From: an uncultured Verrucomicrobia subdivision 3 bacterium
Lineage (GTDB): Bacteria > Verrucomicrobiota > Verrucomicrobiia > Limisphaerales > UBA11358
DNA: 38,777 nucleotides
Assembly (NCBI GenBank): GCA_903917705.1
Contig: CAIXBQ010000147.1
Span: forward strand, 1 to 38,777
Direction: 5' to 3'
Shown: piece after piece, positions 37,447 through 38,777 of the stretch
How the letters are laid out: each line of letters opens with the position of its first letter
Numbering within the stretch: the first letter of the stretch is position 1
The notes under the pieces: model-generated
The model's input: only the letters and a program-made list of their open reading frames with translations
Told to the model about the DNA's origin: nothing
Database searches by the model: none
Translations under genes and position numbers: made by a program

Positions 37447-38100
37447 TTACTGCATCTGTTTGACAAACTCGTCGGCCCGCGCGATGGACTTGTTCATCTG
37501 TTCGATGAGCCGGCTGATTTCGGACTGGATGCTCGTGGCCTCGCCCTTGAGGGAGGCGATGGCTTGCGCATTCAGGTTGTGTTTGAGATAGAGCACGTAG
37601 TCGTTGAACTGGCGCAGCACCGGCGCCATGGTCTGCTCGGCATTGACGAGCGCGGTGTGCAGCTCCTCATAGCGCTGCCGCGTCGTGGCGAGTTGCTGGC
37701 GGCTGGCGGACTGGAGTGACGGCGTGCTGATCTCGCCGTTTTCCTTGTCCCACTCGGCAAAGAGATCGCTGGAAACGGATTCCACCGCGCGGATGCGTCC
37801 GCGCACGGTGTCCGCCTGTTTCACGCAGTCGTCATATTCGCTTTTGAGCGAGCGGTAGGCCCGTTCCGCCTCGCCGCCGTCGAACTTGGTGATTTCCTTC
37901 AGCCGCGTGAGCGCGTCCTTGAACTGTTTCTGGGCCGCCTGCTGGTCATCGCGCGCCTCGATGACGCGCTTCTTGAGCAGGTCGCGCTTGTAGATGCCGA
38001 CTTTTTCGTAGGCTGCGTAATAAACGGTGCTGCAGCCCGTCATATCGAGGATCAAAGCCGCCACGAGCAGGGCCGGGAGCAGGCAGAGTAGCTTTTTCAT
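37447..38100 (-). CDS. DUF2959-family lipoprotein
   Basis: A 217-aa predicted lipoprotein resembling DUF2959. Start MKKLLCLLPALLVAALILDM at 38100, with a lipobox-like MTGC placing the lipidated cysteine at Cys23. The mature protein starts CSTVYYAAYEKVGIYKRDLL, a family hallmark, and continues as long charged helices (KKRVIEARDDQQAAQKQFKD; SIQSEISRLIEQMNKSIARA) likely forming a coiled-coil bundle facing the periplasm. The function is unknown. An in-frame codon at 38133 would overlap the FKBP gene and mask the signal peptide. It follows the FKBP gene closely (29-bp gap) and is probably co-transcribed. Confidence 0.88.
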   Translation of the reverse strand: MKKLLCLLPALLVAALILDMTGCSTVYYAAYEKVGIYKRDLLKKRVIEARDDQQAAQKQFKDALTRLKEITKFDGGEAERAYRSLKSEYDDCVKQADTVRGRIRAVESVSSDLFAEWDKENGEISTPSLQSASRQQLATTRQRYEELHTALVNAEQTMAPVLRQFNDYVLYLKHNLNAQAIASLKGEATSIQSEISRLIEQMNKSIARADEFVKQMQ

Positions 38101-38129
38101 GTGAAAATGCGGTTTCCGGCTTCCTTCCG

Positions 38130-38462
38130 TCAATTGATGCCGAGCAGTTCCACTTCAAAAATCAGCGTCGCGTTCGGGGGGATCGCGCCCGGATAGCCCT
38201 GACGGCCGTAAGCGAGTTCCGGCGGGATGGTCAGCTTCACCTTGTCGCCGATCTTCATGGCGGCCACGCCGAGGTCCCAGCCCGCGATAACTTCGCCCGC
38301 GCCCAGCGTGAACGTGAACGGCTCGTCGCGGTCCACGGAGCTGTCGAACTTCTTGCCGTCGGTGAACATGCCGGTGTAATGCACCGTCACCGCGTCGCCC
38401 TTTTTCGGGGCGGCGCCGCTGCCGATGGTCATTTTTTCAATCTTCAATTCGGGATTTGCCAT
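38130..38462 (-). CDS. FKBP-type peptidyl-prolyl isomerase
   Basis: A single-domain 110-aa FKBP that catalyses cis-trans isomerisation of prolyl bonds. The conserved pocket residues are visible: [20 protein letters not shown], then [37 protein letters not shown], and the final [16 protein letters not shown]. No signal peptide, so cytoplasmic. It begins [14 protein letters not shown] at 38462. It heads a small unit with the DUF2959 lipoprotein. Confidence 0.95.
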   Translation of the reverse strand: MANPELKIEKMTIGSGAAPKKGDAVTVHYTGMFTDGKKFDSSVDRDEPFTFTLGAGEVIAGWDLGVAAMKIGDKVKLTIPPELAYGRQGYPGAIPPNATLIFEVELLGIN

Positions 38463-38533
38463 GCCGGATTTTCCTCGGGTTGCGCGGATGCGTCAACAAA
38501 ACCTTTTTGTTCGTGGGGGGAGGCCAACCCGCC

Positions 38534-38553
38534 GTTGCGGCCGGTTGCGGCCG
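38534..38553. repeat. 10-bp exact tandem duplication
   Basis: GTTGCGGCCG occurs twice in tandem (38534-38543 and 38544-38553), followed at once by GGGACCGG, which includes the GGACCGG core of the block at 21-114. It is short and may be a seed of the same kind of 10-bp-period repeat. Confidence 0.5.
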
Positions 38554-38578
38554 GGACCGGCGGAGGGGATTGCGTTGA

Positions 38579-38605
38579 AAACCTGCGGCTTCAGCCCGCC
38601 GGTTT
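38579..38605 (-). terminator. possible terminator of the interrupted gene
   Basis: AAACCTGCGGCT (38579-38590) and AGCCCGCCGGTTT (38593-38605) form an imperfect inverted repeat spanning the stop codon of the minus-strand remnant at 38591. On the minus strand it is followed by a short T-tract. Confidence 0.4.
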
Positions 38606-38639
38606 CAGCGCCCGCAGCTCGGCCATCTGTTGTTCGTAA
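38591..38639 (-). pseudogene. 3' end of a gene interrupted by an IS
   Basis: Reading leftward from the inferred IS end, the minus strand encodes SYEQQMAELRALKPAG followed by a stop at 38591-38593 and a hairpin. The text looks like a genuine protein C-terminus, and the frame opens straight into the insertion-sequence end at about 38640. The likely reading is that an IS5-type element inserted near the 3' end of a gene whose rest lies right of the window. The parent family is not recognisable from 16 residues, and chance coding cannot be excluded. Confidence 0.35.
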
Positions 38640-38777
38640 GAGCGCGTCTGAAAATGCATGAAAGCTGAGGAATCAAGCCAGACGGCGGAGTTGAATTCGG
38701 ATCATCGCGATGTAGATCCAAGCTTCGGCGCTGGACTCGGTGGTTTCGTAATCACGGACGAGTCGGCGCTGGTGCAT
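38640..38777 (-). mobile_element. end of an IS5-type insertion sequence, cut by the window
   Basis: The segment contains the transposase C-terminus (38673-38777) followed by about 30 bp ending in GAGCGCGTCTGAAAATG (38640-38656 on the plus strand). I take this as the terminal inverted repeat of the element. The exact boundary and target duplication cannot be verified because the other end is outside the window. Confidence 0.6.
38673..38777 (-). CDS. IS5-family transposase, C-terminal fragment (partial)
   Basis: The minus strand from the right window edge encodes 34 residues, MHQRRLVRDYETTESSAEAW followed by IYIAMIRIQLRRLA, then a stop at 38673-38675. The R-LVRDYE(x)n-SSAExWIYIAMIRxxLRRLA pattern is the typical C-terminus of IS5/IS4-superfamily DDE transposases and carries the last catalytic-region helix. 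The reading frame runs off the window, so the Met at the edge need not be a start. The catalytic Asp/Asp/Glu residues are not in view. Confidence 0.75.
   Translation of the reverse strand: MHQRRLVRDYETTESSAEAWIYIAMIRIQLRRLA

Overview
The window looks like a chromosomal stretch from a GC-rich bacterium of the PVC superphylum, most likely a Verrucomicrobiota member. This is inferred from the mix of families (a DUF5069 protein, an EF-G-like second GTPase, an unusual gyrase A, TPR and DUF2959 proteins), from GC-rich coding sequence, and from the near absence of Shine-Dalgarno sequences. No rRNA or tRNA gene was seen, so the taxonomy is provisional. Almost all genes are housekeeping genes. The accessory or unexplained material sits in a few intergenic islands.

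Layout. 0-0.4 kb: non-coding, with a 10-bp-period GGTCCGG repeat block. 0.4-2.35 kb (-): HerA/DUF87-type ATPase. 2.5-5.4 kb (+): glgB and xthA, overlapping by ATGA. 5.4-5.65 kb: a hairpin-dense block closed by a long-range stem (candidate structured RNA or MITE). 5.66-9.0 kb (-): gcvP followed by a hemerythrin-domain protein. 9.2-15.2 kb (+): gyrB, gyrA and a DUF481 outer-membrane protein, ending at a strong terminator. 15.3-18.0 kb (-): miaB, then a small membrane protein and pdxH. 18.1-18.4 kb (+): a DUF465 protein. 18.5-20.6 kb (-): an EF-G paralogue with an altered G4 motif. 20.8-22.4 kb (+): a pseudo-receiver/PAS/PP2C phosphatase.

22.4-24.2 kb is the oddest region. It has a frameshifted AT-richer small gene, a 27-bp-arm inverted repeat, a 20-bp tandem array whose units carry co-varying mini-palindromes, another long inverted repeat, and a protein of an unassigned family. 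24.2-28.1 kb (-): typA, then the pair trpA-manC. 28.3-32.2 kb (+): asnS, aroC and a TPR protein. 32.2-32.8 kb: non-coding, with a second array of exactly 21-bp units, again with unit-specific mini-palindromes. 32.8-38.5 kb: DUF5069 (-), a dihydrolipoamide-dehydrogenase-like flavoprotein (+), a nitronate-monooxygenase-like flavoprotein (-), then aquaporin/DUF167 and FKBP/DUF2959 pairs (-). The right edge holds the end of an IS5-type element that seems to have interrupted a gene.

How the genes work together. gyrB-gyrA form DNA gyrase. asnS-aroC-TPR and trpA-manC are tightly packed but metabolically mixed transcription units. aroC and trpA serve the shikimate and tryptophan routes, manC serves GDP-mannose for surface glycans, and glgB serves glycogen. 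No complete defence system, phage or biosynthetic cluster is visible. The strongest candidate for something undescribed is the set of intergenic short-period arrays (10, 20 and 21 bp, about one or two helical turns) whose units keep self-complementarity while changing sequence. The second is the 223-bp hairpin-rich block after xthA.
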